The position numbers were made by a program, and so were the translations under genes. Shown in pieces: positions 1 through 5,625 of a stretch of DNA of 5,625 nt (positions are counted from its first letter, which is position 1; each line of letters starts with the position of its first letter). Location: the NCBI GenBank assembly GCA_030642205.1, contig DAOWOF010000168.1, positions 1 through 5,625 on the forward strand, read 5' to 3'. The notes under the pieces were generated by a model that was given only the letters and a program-made list of their open reading frames with translations, had not been told where the DNA came from and did no database searches. The stretch is from Desulfobacteraceae bacterium (GTDB taxonomy: Bacteria > Desulfobacterota > DSM-4660 > Desulfatiglandales > Desulfatiglandaceae).

Positions 1-278
1 ATTTTTACCGGCAGATTCAGGTCGTGAAAACGGCTTTTACCTTTAGTTACCGGAACTTCAAATTGTGAAATATCCCACTCTGATAGAGCTTTTTTTTGCT
101 TGGGTGGGCTAATTGGCTTCGGAGCCTTTGGTTTTTCTCCTGGATTCTTGGCTCTGGTTTTATCATGAAAACCAGGGCTTTGTGATATAATATGAGTAGG
201 TGTTTTTTGTGATGTTTCTTCCTTGGATTGAAATAATTTTAAGTGGCTGCGGAATATATTAAATATTTTTTTTAGCAT
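1..278 (-). CDS. DEAD-box ATP-dependent RNA helicase, RhlB-like, N-terminal part only (runs off left edge)
   Basis: This frame stays open for 92 codons from an ATG at 278-276 to the window edge. Residues 1-15 are basic and hydrophobic. Residues about 17-66 are a low-complexity linker rich in Lys, Pro, Ser and Gln. Residues 67-91 contain W68, a 'SQFEVPV' stretch and 'RFHDLNLP'. This resembles the segment just before the Q-motif in RhlB-type helicases, where a Trp-containing linker is followed by 'G-K-x-R-F-H-D-x-x-L'. The Q-motif, Walker A and DEAD box lie outside the window, so the helicase call rests on this segment alone. If correct, it is an ATP-dependent RNA-unwinding enzyme of the cytoplasm, and the charged linker would be a typical variable N-terminal extension. 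The start is supported by an AGGA-type ribosome binding site 5-6 bases upstream. It lies 111 bp after the patatin gene on the same strand, with no clear terminator between them. Confidence 0.7.
   Translation of the reverse strand, partial: MLKKIFNIFRSHLKLFQSKEETSQKTPTHIISQSPGFHDKTRAKNPGEKPKAPKPISPPKQKKALSEWDISQFEVPVTKGKSRFHDLNLPVK
151..178. repeat. Inverted repeat (hairpin) inside the helicase coding region
   Basis: The arms 151-161 and 168-178 surround a 6-base loop. CTGGTTTT pairs perfectly with AAAACCAG, and a further GC/GC pair lies beyond one mismatch (C-A in the minus-strand transcript, U-G in the plus-strand one). It sits in the variable linker, codons 34-43. It is not followed by a T-run on either strand, so it is not an intrinsic terminator. 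Confidence 0.7.
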
Positions 279-283
279 TATTT

Positions 284-289
284 TCCTTT
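284..289 (-). promoter_or_regulatory. Ribosome binding site of the helicase gene
   Basis: On the minus strand the sequence reads AAAGGAAAATA followed by ATG at 278. This gives an AAGGA core at a usual distance, and it fixes the start codon of the truncated helicase frame. The core overlaps the TAA (290-288) that closes the short open stretch upstream. Confidence 0.55.
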
Positions 290-389
290 ATTTTACTTTT
301 TTACCAGTCATCTTCAAGAAGGCATCTTCGAGATTTATCTTCCTTATATATGCGGATTTATATCCTTTAAAGCTTGGAATGAAATTCGA
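288..389 (-). pseudogene. Short open stretch with ABC-ATPase-like C-terminal tail, in frame after the patatin stop
   Basis: Reading past the TAG at 392-390, the patatin frame stays open for 33 codons and then ends in TAA at 290-288. The last 16 codons encode 'INLEDAFLKMTGKKVK'. This resembles the C-terminal tail of many ABC-2-type transporter ATPases (pattern 'P-[ST]-L-E-D-[VA]-F-L-x-L-T-G-[KR]'). The stretch has no good start of its own: the only ATG lies 7 codons before its stop. The TAA overlaps the ribosome binding site of the next gene, as a genuine gene end often does. It may be the remnant of an ABC ATPase gene removed by deletion, a read-through extension of the patatin protein, or chance. 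The resemblance is from memory over 16 residues, so confidence is low. Confidence 0.3.
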
Positions 390-1352
390 CTACCTGCTTG
401 GCAATAAAGGTAATAAAGATTTCATCTCTTTATAACCCTCGGCAATGGCTTCTTTGGCACGGTTAAATTCCAGGGATTTTATATGGCCCAATTTGGGCTG
501 GATAAGTAAATCTGGAGGTTCGGAGATTAATCGGAAATTTGTAATCTGAGCCTCCATAATACTGATAGAGGTAACCAGAATATCAAAGATGTTTGGCATC
601 ATATCCTTCCCCAACCATTGACTGATTTGGTTAATGGCCGGAATTTCAATTCCCCTTACCTTTTTATTCAGTCCTGTAAGCAACCTGTTTTTTATAATTG
701 GGCTTGAACTGTCTGCTTTTAAACTCTGATCCTGGGAATTGAGTAAAGGATTCTTAATATTTCCTCTTTGTTCAATAATATCATAGTTAAGATTAACTGC
801 AATGACAAAATCTGCGCCCATTTCTCTTACTACATTGACAGGGACAGGATTTACAAGGGCGCCATCAACCAGGATCATTTCACCTTTTCTGACCGGAATA
901 AAAATGCCAGGGACAGAAATACTGGACCTGATTGCATCAAGGATATTTCCATCCTTAAGGATAACCTCAGAACCAGTAGCAAGATTAGTAGATATGGCAC
1001 AAAAAGGTATGGATAGCTGGTCTATATTTTTCCCTTCCACAAGATCCTGCATTGAATCCAGCACTTTTTTGCCATCTATCAGTCCTGATTTAGGGAAAGT
1101 GATATCAACAAAATTGAGAATACTTTTCCACTCCAGTTGAAGTACAGTTTCGTTAAGTATTTCAATTTTATCAGACGCAAAAACAGCTCCAACTAAAGCG
1201 CCAATGCTTGTTCCCGCAATGTAGTCAATCTTAACCCCAGCTTCGGTTAAAGCTCTAAGCACTCCAATATGCGCCCATCCCCGGGCTGAACCGCTACCCA
1301 AGGCAAGGCCGATTTTTTTTTGTTTCTTTTTTTTAAAAGGGATTAATTTCAA
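390..1352 (-). CDS. Patatin-like phospholipase / serine esterase (RssA/NTE-type)
   Basis: A 320-residue protein with the whole patatin core. The oxyanion-hole loop G-S-G-S-A-R-G lies at 19-25, followed by W-A-H-I-G at 26-30. The nucleophile elbow G-T-S-I-G is at 47-51, giving Ser49 as nucleophile. The partner acid is Asp163 in D-G-A (163-165), followed by N-P-V-P. Together these form the Ser-Asp dyad of patatin hydrolases, which cleave acyl esters of phospholipids or lysophospholipids; the true substrate is unknown. There is no signal peptide. A Lys-rich N-terminus (residues 7-13) could contact membranes or RNA. The length fits the single-domain bacterial RssA/YchK-like group. The start codon is TTG (1352-1350), 5 bp after the glnS stop. 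No ATG or GTG precedes the catalytic motif and a stop lies at 1385-1383, so TTG is the only reasonable start. No strong Shine-Dalgarno is visible, which suggests coupling to glnS translation. Codons 7-13 contain A8 and A9 tracts. Confidence 0.92.
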   Translation of the reverse strand: MKLIPFKKKKQKKIGLALGSGSARGWAHIGVLRALTEAGVKIDYIAGTSIGALVGAVFASDKIEILNETVLQLEWKSILNFVDITFPKSGLIDGKKVLDSMQDLVEGKNIDQLSIPFCAISTNLATGSEVILKDGNILDAIRSSISVPGIFIPVRKGEMILVDGALVNPVPVNVVREMGADFVIAVNLNYDIIEQRGNIKNPLLNSQDQSLKADSSSPIIKNRLLTGLNKKVRGIEIPAINQISQWLGKDMMPNIFDILVTSISIMEAQITNFRLISEPPDLLIQPKLGHIKSLEFNRAKEAIAEGYKEMKSLLPLLPSR

Positions 1353-1357
1353 ATCTG

Positions 1358-3061
1358 CTATTTCTTTTTGCCTTTCTTGATTTTAGCCCACGCATCTTTG
1401 AGAGTTACAGAGCGGTTAAAAACTAAAGTATGATCTGCCCGATTATTGATATCGACGTAGAAATACCCCAACCTTTCAAATTGACAGTGATAACCTTGGG
1501 GTGCGTCTTTTAAGCTGGGCTCGACTTTACAGCCGACTAAGGTTTTCATGGATTCAGGGTTTAAAAAATCCTTGAAATTCTCATCAGTGCCTGTTGCTTC
1601 CGGATCAGGCTTTATAAACAATTTGTCATACAGGTGCACTTTAGATTCTATTGAGTGTTGGGCCGATACCCAATGAAGAGTAGCCTTTACCTTTCGGCCA
1701 TCGGGCGCCGCACCGCCTTTGGTTTGTGGGTCATAGGTACAGCGCAGTTCAGTTATAGAACCTGTCTTCTTGTCTTTTATTACCTCCTTGCAGGTAATAA
1801 AATAGGCATATCTTAATCGTATTTCACGACCCGGAGCCAAGCGATAGAATTTTTTTGGAGGATCTTCCATGAAGTCATCCTCTTCAAGATAGATAACCCG
1901 TGAAAATGGAACAAGTCTCGTTCCCATGGATGGATCAGAAGGGTGATTCAGGGCTTCCAGCTCCTCCACTTGATCTTCCGGATAATTCTCGATCACTACC
2001 TTTAGAGGGCGCAAGACTCCCATTACACGTGGTGCCTTTTGATTCAGATCTTCCCGTAAACAATGTTCCAACAGGGCAATATCAACTATACTTGCGCGTT
2101 TGCCAACGCCTATCCTTTCACAAAAATTCCGAATTGACTCTGCAGTATAACCCTTCCTGCGAAGCCCTGATATTGTTGGCATACGAGGGTCATCCCATCC
2201 CGAAACAATTTCTTGTTCTACTAATTGCAGAAGTTTACGCTTGCTCATTATGGTATAAGACAAGTTCAGGCGGGCAAATTCAATTTGCTGGGGATGACAA
2301 TCCGTCTCCAGTTCATCCAAAAACCAATCGTATAAAGGTCTGTGGTCTTCAAATTCCAGGGTGCAAATTGAATGGGTAATCCCTTCAATAGAATCAGAAA
2401 GACAATGAGTAAAATCATACATAGGATAGATGCACCATTTATTGCCTGTCCTGTGATGTTCTACCCGACGGATGCGATAGATAGCAGGATCACGCATGTT
2501 TAAATTGGGCGATGCCATATCAATCCTGGCCCTTAACACATATGTTCCATCCTCAAATTCTCCTGCCCGCATGCGCTTGAACAGATCAAGGTTTTCCGCA
2601 ACTGAGCTGCTACGATAAGGACTGTCCTTGCCGGGTTCTTTCAATGTCCCTCTATACTCCCTGATCTCATCAGCATTCAGACCGCATACATAGGCCTTGC
2701 CCTTCTCAATTAATTGTATGGCATAATTATATAACTGTTCAAAATAATCCGAGGCATAGAAAAGACGATCTCCCCAATCAAAGCCAAGCCATTTGAGATT
2801 GTCTTTAATTGATTCGATATACTCAATATTCTCTTTATCAGGATTGGTATCATCAAAACGCAGGTTACAAATTCCTTCTGGATATTTACTTGCAAGTCCA
2901 AAGTTTAAACAAATTGATTTTGCATGTCCTATGTGGAGATATCCATTAGGTTCAGGAGGGAAGCGGGTTATGACCCTGCCCTGATGTTTATCGGATTTCA
3001 AATCTTCTTCAATAATATTTTGGATAAAATTTGATACAGGTTTAGAATCAGAATCGATCAT
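1358..3061 (-). CDS. glnS: Glutaminyl-tRNA synthetase (class I)
   Basis: A 567-residue full-length enzyme, close to the roughly 554 residues of E. coli GlnRS. It charges tRNA-Gln with glutamine using ATP, in the cytoplasm. The class I signatures are intact: 'PPEPNGYLHIGHAKS' at 35-49 with HIGH at 43-46, 'RFDDTNP' at 68-74, 'YPMYDFTHC.SDSIEGITHS.CTLEFEDHR' around 212-241, and the KMSKS-type loop 'IMSKRKL' at 271-277. IMSKR/VMSKR rather than KMSKS is usual for GlnRS. The GlnRS-specific wording distinguishes it from non-discriminating GluRS. The anticodon-binding beta-barrels occupy roughly residues 340-555, and a basic tail ends the protein. The ATG at 3061-3059 is preceded by AGAGAG, a weak ribosome binding site. 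It starts after a 159-bp AT-rich gap, which probably holds its promoter, and ends 5 bp before the patatin start. Presence of GlnRS implies direct Gln-tRNA charging, though a GatCAB route for Asn-tRNA is not excluded. Confidence 0.98.
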   Translation of the reverse strand: MIDSDSKPVSNFIQNIIEEDLKSDKHQGRVITRFPPEPNGYLHIGHAKSICLNFGLASKYPEGICNLRFDDTNPDKENIEYIESIKDNLKWLGFDWGDRLFYASDYFEQLYNYAIQLIEKGKAYVCGLNADEIREYRGTLKEPGKDSPYRSSSVAENLDLFKRMRAGEFEDGTYVLRARIDMASPNLNMRDPAIYRIRRVEHHRTGNKWCIYPMYDFTHCLSDSIEGITHSICTLEFEDHRPLYDWFLDELETDCHPQQIEFARLNLSYTIMSKRKLLQLVEQEIVSGWDDPRMPTISGLRRKGYTAESIRNFCERIGVGKRASIVDIALLEHCLREDLNQKAPRVMGVLRPLKVVIENYPEDQVEELEALNHPSDPSMGTRLVPFSRVIYLEEDDFMEDPPKKFYRLAPGREIRLRYAYFITCKEVIKDKKTGSITELRCTYDPQTKGGAAPDGRKVKATLHWVSAQHSIESKVHLYDKLFIKPDPEATGTDENFKDFLNPESMKTLVGCKVEPSLKDAPQGYHCQFERLGYFYVDINNRADHTLVFNRSVTLKDAWAKIKKGKKK

Positions 3062-3220
3062 TTTTTTCTCTCTAAGTCAAGTCTTGTGTTTTATAAAAAG
3101 CATTTATATATCATATTTATATCATATTTATACTTTTAAGCTATTTATAAAAATAGAGCAAGAAGGATGCCCCAAGATTCCATGTTAAGATAATTGACAG
3201 TCCTTTCCCAGAAAAGCGCA
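3062..3220 (-). promoter_or_regulatory. AT-rich gap upstream of glnS, likely promoter region
   Basis: This gap holds no gene on either strand. It is strikingly AT-rich between 3090 and 3156. Read on the minus strand it offers several overlapping -10-like hexamers (TATGAT twice, TATAAA), but no single convincing -35 partner at 16-18 bp, so I cannot place one start site. Nothing looks like a strong intrinsic terminator for the upstream gene. The only compact hairpin is CTATTT-ATAA-AAATAG at 3141-3156, a weak 6-bp AT-rich stem. A promoter for glnS is expected here on position alone. Confidence 0.35.
3108..3129. repeat. Tandem duplication, 2 x 11 bp
   Basis: The unit atatcatattt occurs twice, exactly and head to tail, 47 bp upstream of the glnS ATG. 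On the minus strand each copy carries a TATGAT hexamer, so the duplication would double a -10-like element with one-helical-turn spacing. It may be simple AT-rich slippage. Confidence 0.75.
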
Positions 3221-4114
3221 TCATCGGTAATCATCCAAAGTTCCATGAATTTTTTGGATCCATGAATCCTTTATCCTGGACAGAGACTCACTATGCCCTA
3301 TAATAATAGGTCTTGGGATTAATTTAGTCGTAAATTTTCCCCTCCTGACCTTCACCTTCCAAGGATTAGCATCTTTCCTGTTTCCAAAAAGCCTTGAAAA
3401 ACTTCCAGGCTTGAGTCTTAACCTTTCGTTTTCTTTAGAAAACCAGAAAACCAGGATAGTATTTAACCCGTCTGAAAGATAGAACCTCTGAAAAATTATT
3501 TTTCTCTCCCCATACGATATAATAAGTTCTTTCATCTCCTTAGTAACTACTCCTGTGATATCGATGTGTTTCCCTTCATATCTTTCAGGTGACAGAATTA
3601 AATCTGTTATAACCAGCTTGGTATCCATTTGCTTTAAATTAGATTTGCTCTGAGTCTTAGAGATCCCTTTTGGATATTTTCCGATCTCTTTACACAAATA
3701 ATCAAAATCATCAGGAATCAGTATGCCTACCTGTAATTTACCCTCTTCATCCTCTATGCAAAGGCTTGGTTTTTCAACAGATTTGACTATTAGCTCATAC
3801 AAAAAAGGTTTGAACTTATTTTTTCTCTTCAACTTTATCTCATGAAAATAATCAGAAATCATGACCTTATATTCAGATATTAAAATATCATATTTTTTAA
3901 GTAATCTCACAAATTCTTTCTTTTTAATATCCTTGATCTTAAATATTGCGCCTGAAGGCAGATGTAGAATTCGGGATTGAGAATTAGAGTATTTTTGTTT
4001 GTATTCATCAGGATTAGTTGTTTGCGCTGTATCGGCAAATGCACTGGAAAATAAAGATAAATTAAGAAAGATATAACAAATACCAGTTAAAAGCAGAACA
4101 ATATTTTTTTTCAT
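3221..4114 (-). CDS. Exported protein of unknown function with OB-fold-like C-terminal half
   Basis: I do not recognise this 297-residue protein as a named family. It has a clear Sec signal peptide: a basic start (MKKN), a hydrophobic core at about residues 5-24, and an A-F-A/D cleavage site after residue 27. No lipobox places Cys13 correctly, so it is probably a soluble periplasmic or secreted protein rather than a lipoprotein. Residues 28-150 are Lys-rich with an amphipathic stretch around 63-98. Residues 165-246 read 'LVITDLILSPERYEGKHIDITGVV...FQRFYLSDGLNTILVFWF'. This resembles the strand pattern of OB-fold domains ('y-x-G-K-x-[IV]-x-[IV]-x-G-x-V'); it is inference, not a confirmed domain. 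The mature part has Cys119 and Cys141, which might form a disulfide. The ATG at 4114-4112 follows an AAAGGAAG ribosome binding site at 9-base spacing. It stands apart from both neighbours by gaps of 159 and 188 bp, so it may be monocistronic. Confidence 0.8.
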   Translation of the reverse strand: MKKNIVLLLTGICYIFLNLSLFSSAFADTAQTTNPDEYKQKYSNSQSRILHLPSGAIFKIKDIKKKEFVRLLKKYDILISEYKVMISDYFHEIKLKRKNKFKPFLYELIVKSVEKPSLCIEDEEGKLQVGILIPDDFDYLCKEIGKYPKGISKTQSKSNLKQMDTKLVITDLILSPERYEGKHIDITGVVTKEMKELIISYGERKIIFQRFYLSDGLNTILVFWFSKENERLRLKPGSFSRLFGNRKDANPWKVKVRRGKFTTKLIPRPIIIGHSESLSRIKDSWIQKIHGTLDDYR

Positions 4115-4123
4115 AATTTCAAA

Positions 4124-4131
4124 CTTCCTTT
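4124..4131 (-). promoter_or_regulatory. Ribosome binding site of the exported-protein gene
   Basis: AAAGGAAG on the minus strand lies 9 bases before the ATG at 4114. It is a good match to the anti-Shine-Dalgarno complement and fixes the start, which in turn gives a well-formed signal peptide. Confidence 0.65.
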
Positions 4132-4143
4132 CTATTATCTATC

Positions 4144-4169
4144 AGATTTGGGTTAGATTTGTTCAATCT
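4144..4169. repeat. Short direct and inverted repeats between the candidate -35 and -10
   Basis: AGATTTG occurs at 4144-4150 and 4155-4161, an exact 11-bp period. An inverted AATCT follows at 4165-4169 and could pair with either copy (loop of 5 bases with the nearer one). The set lies in the spacer and -35 region of the candidate promoter, a position typical of an operator. It is short and AT-rich, so chance is possible. Confidence 0.35.
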
Positions 4170-4302
4170 GAAAACGCGAAACCATAGGAATAATCGAACT
4201 ATTTTGAGAATTTCGGAGTCTGTGCTTACCTGTGTTTGAAAATCGGACAAAGATGGCCTAAAAATGAGACGCGCAAATATGGAAGTTATTTCGGCCTAGT
4301 CC

Positions 4303-5607
4303 CTAAATTTGCTCTTTTTTTATCTTTAGGTCTTTAAAAGGTATGGGTGTTTTAAGGAAGAAGACAAGCAATCCTGCAGTACCAAAGCAAAGAGAAGCAA
4401 GTAAAAAAGCTAAAAAATAACCGCCTGTGCTGTCGAATATAAAGCCTCCCATAAGAGAACCGATAATAGATCCTATTGCAGCCACTGCCCATAATAACCC
4501 CATAATTTCAGCAAGGTTTTTATTGCCAAAGTAGTTCCCGATCAGGCCTGGAATCTGGGGAACCCTTGCTCCATATAAAAAGCCATAAATAATTACAAAG
4601 GCATAGAAGGCATTAGTGGTATTTATAAAAGGAAGCCAAATAAGCATCCCTGATGAAAGCAAGGTAGCAATTATAAGAGACCTCTTCAGTCCCATAATAT
4701 CAGCGAATGCGCCTCCCAGGAGTCTGCCTGCTATACTTACCCCCCCTATAAAACCAAGGCCGGCCGCTGCGGTTTCTTTTGGGATCCCTGCATTTATTGC
4801 AAAGTTAACAATATGGATCATTATGAGATGAATTGGGATAGCGCAAAGCAACCATATGATGCCTAAGGTGAAAAAGGCCCTGGTTCTCATTGCATCCCTG
4901 GCTGTCCATTCCTTCTTTTTTGGCCTGGCCGAAGGGTTATGAGATAGATCAATCTGCCCGTTGCCGTCCATGGTTGGAGAACCATGAGGCTCTTCCTCCC
5001 CAAGAGGACGCAAGTTAATATCCTCCGGTTTATCGACAATCGCAATGGCTACAAGCATTATAATGATCCAGACTAATCCTCCAATGATAAAATAAGACAC
5101 GCGCCATCCGTAAAGTGATATTAGATATTCAGAAAGTGGAGCAGCAAGGAGAGGGCCAGCCCCAATTCCGGAGGCAGCAATACCCAAGGCGAGTCCTTTC
5201 TTCTTCACAAACCACCTCTGAACAATTGTGGTTGGCAAGCCTGTGGTGGCCGCCACGCCCAATGAGGCTATTAGATAGGCCATATAGAAATGCCAAAGCT
5301 TATCCACCATTCCGCAAAGAAAAAAACCGATCCCCATCAAAAAGGCACTTATGACAAAGATCTTTTTTATGCCGTGTCTGTCTGCCAACCTGCCCACGAT
5401 GGGCATTGAAACAATAAATACAGCAATATGAAAAGAGTGTATTATAGAAATTTCTCCCGCACCCCATCCAAATTCATCCTGTAATGGTTTGAAAAAAATT
5501 CCCAGAGAAAAGAAAAATCCATAGGTTTGAGCACTAATAAAGGCGCATAAAGCTATTATCCAACCGTAAAAAATCTTTTCATCTCCTCCTCTACAAAAGG
5601 ATCTCAT
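4303..5607 (-). CDS. MFS permease, oxalate/formate antiporter or monocarboxylate porter-like
   Basis: A 434-residue inner-membrane protein with about 12 hydrophobic segments in two halves. These are separated by a hydrophilic, charged loop at about residues 192-238, ending 'PKKKEWTARDAMRTRAFF'. It starts with the 'FYGW' opening before TM1 (13-16). The MFS motif A between TM2 and TM3 is 'GRLADRHGIKK' at 72-82. Then come 'RWFVKKKGLALGIAASGIGAG' elements at 131-151, typical of OFA/monocarboxylate-porter members. 'DKPEDINLRPLG' at 192-203 is the family's usual exit from TM6. Substrate cannot be read from sequence; an organic anion such as a monocarboxylate is the family expectation. The ATG at 5607 has only a G-rich, imperfect site (GGGGC) before it. 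A much better Shine-Dalgarno, AGAGGAGGAG, lies within codons 6-8, so the true start may be further in, near residue 12 just before FYGW. No neighbour indicates a substrate. Confidence 0.9.
   Translation of the reverse strand: MRSFCRGGDEKIFYGWIIALCAFISAQTYGFFFSLGIFFKPLQDEFGWGAGEISIIHSFHIAVFIVSMPIVGRLADRHGIKKIFVISAFLMGIGFFLCGMVDKLWHFYMAYLIASLGVAATTGLPTTIVQRWFVKKKGLALGIAASGIGAGPLLAAPLSEYLISLYGWRVSYFIIGGLVWIIIMLVAIAIVDKPEDINLRPLGEEEPHGSPTMDGNGQIDLSHNPSARPKKKEWTARDAMRTRAFFTLGIIWLLCAIPIHLIMIHIVNFAINAGIPKETAAAGLGFIGGVSIAGRLLGGAFADIMGLKRSLIIATLLSSGMLIWLPFINTTNAFYAFVIIYGFLYGARVPQIPGLIGNYFGNKNLAEIMGLLWAVAAIGSIIGSLMGGFIFDSTGGYFLAFLLASLCFGTAGLLVFFLKTPIPFKDLKIKKEQI
5556..5582 (-). CDS. Possible 8-codon leader peptide overlapping the permease start
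   Basis: Directly after the Shine-Dalgarno-like AGAGGAGGAG there is an ATG at 5582-5580, out of frame with the permease. It opens a frame M-K-R-F-F-T-V-G that stops at TAA (5558-5556). It may be a translated leader affecting permease initiation. It may also be a trace of the ancestral permease start: one extra A in the A4 run would turn it into M-K-K-I-F-Y-G-W, in frame with the permease. The sequence alone cannot decide. Confidence 0.25.
   Translation of the reverse strand: MKRFFTVG
5583..5592 (-). promoter_or_regulatory. Strong Shine-Dalgarno-like sequence inside the annotated permease 5' end
   Basis: AGAGGAGGAG on the minus strand is the best ribosome binding site in the window. It immediately precedes an out-of-frame ATG (5582-5580). 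The in-frame codon at a normal distance downstream is ATT (5574-5572, residue Ile12), a rare but known start codon. It makes the start of the permease uncertain. Confidence 0.5.
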
Positions 5608-5625
5608 TTTTGCCCCAATATAGTC

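Larger units (their letters stand above)
4115..4302 (-). promoter_or_regulatory. Intergenic gap with candidate promoter of the exported-protein gene
   Basis: This gap holds no gene on either strand. On the minus strand a TTGAAC hexamer (4166-4161) is followed after 17 bp by GATAGA (4143-4138), with TAGATA and GATAAT as alternatives at longer spacing. The ribosome binding site AAAGGAAG lies at 4131-4124. The promoter call is weak because the -10 is poor. The rest of the gap, towards the permease stop, shows no compact GC-rich hairpin with a U-run, so read-through from the permease cannot be ruled out. Confidence 0.3.

Noticed and set aside
304..333. Imperfect direct repeat catcttcaaga / catcttcgaga
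   Set aside because: It is two short copies with a mismatch inside the ABC-tail-like stretch, best explained by chance.
768..1140. Two overlapping plus-strand open frames inside the patatin gene
   Set aside because: Both are antisense to the catalytic core of the patatin protein, have no ribosome binding site worth noting and no family resemblance.
1278..1298. Oxyanion loop G-S-G-S-A-R-G instead of G-G-G-x-R-G as a possibly novel active site
   Set aside because: This variant occurs, as I recall, in ordinary bacterial RssA-like patatins, and the backbone-amide role of the loop tolerates it. The dyad residues are intact.
1900..2379. 159-codon open frame on the plus strand inside glnS
   Set aside because: It lies wholly antisense to highly conserved GlnRS coding sequence, has no recognisable domain, and is a normal by-product of that gene's codon composition.
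2710..2984. Small frames on both strands within the glnS 5' half
   Set aside because: They overlap the conserved class I catalytic domain of GlnRS and cannot be separate genes on this evidence.
3166..3222. GATGC / GCATC inverted pair between glnS and the exported-protein gene
   Set aside because: A 5-bp stem with a loop of more than 40 bases is not meaningful.
4240..4300. Possible terminator after the permease from GGAC/GTCC and GGCC/GGCC pairs
   Set aside because: The arms are short and separated by a long loop, and no U-run follows, so it does not qualify as an intrinsic terminator.
4616..5354. Plus-strand open frames antisense to the permease
   Set aside because: They fall opposite transmembrane-coding sequence, whose complement is often open, and show no protein-like features.

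Overview
The window is AT-rich bacterial chromosomal DNA. Every supported gene lies on the minus strand, so it is best read from the right edge to the left. The likely source is a proteobacterium in the broad sense, possibly of the deltaproteobacterial (Desulfobacterota) type. This rests on a bacterial-type glutaminyl-tRNA synthetase with an RhlB-like DEAD-box helicase N-terminus and a moderately low G+C content. The assignment is inference, because no rRNA or marker phylogeny is available here.

Layout in transcription order. (1) 5607-4303: an MFS permease of the oxalate/formate-monocarboxylate (OFA-like) type with an ambiguous start. (2) 4302-4115: a 188-bp gap with a candidate promoter and short repeats. 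(3) 4114-3221: an unrecognised exported protein with a clear signal peptide and a basic, OB-fold-like C-terminal half. (4) 3220-3062: a 159-bp very AT-rich gap with an 11-bp tandem duplication. (5) 3061-1358: glnS. (6) 1352-390: a patatin-like serine hydrolase with a TTG start 5 bp after the glnS stop, so almost certainly cotranscribed and possibly translationally coupled. (7) 389-288: a short open stretch, in frame with the patatin gene after its TAG stop, whose end resembles the C-terminal tail of an ABC transporter ATPase. (8) 278-1: the N-terminus of a DEAD-box RNA helicase that runs off the left edge.

glnS, the patatin gene and perhaps the helicase plausibly form one transcription unit. 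glnS supplies Gln-tRNA, the helicase would act on RNA, and the patatin-like protein is a lipid hydrolase of unknown substrate. No functional pathway links the permease and the exported protein to them. I see no tRNA, rRNA, CRISPR array, insertion sequence or phage gene. Most of the window is ordinary housekeeping and accessory DNA. The points worth a second look are the permease start conflict, the in-frame tail after the patatin stop, the poly-A tracts at the patatin start, the hairpin inside the helicase 5' end, and the unclassified exported protein.
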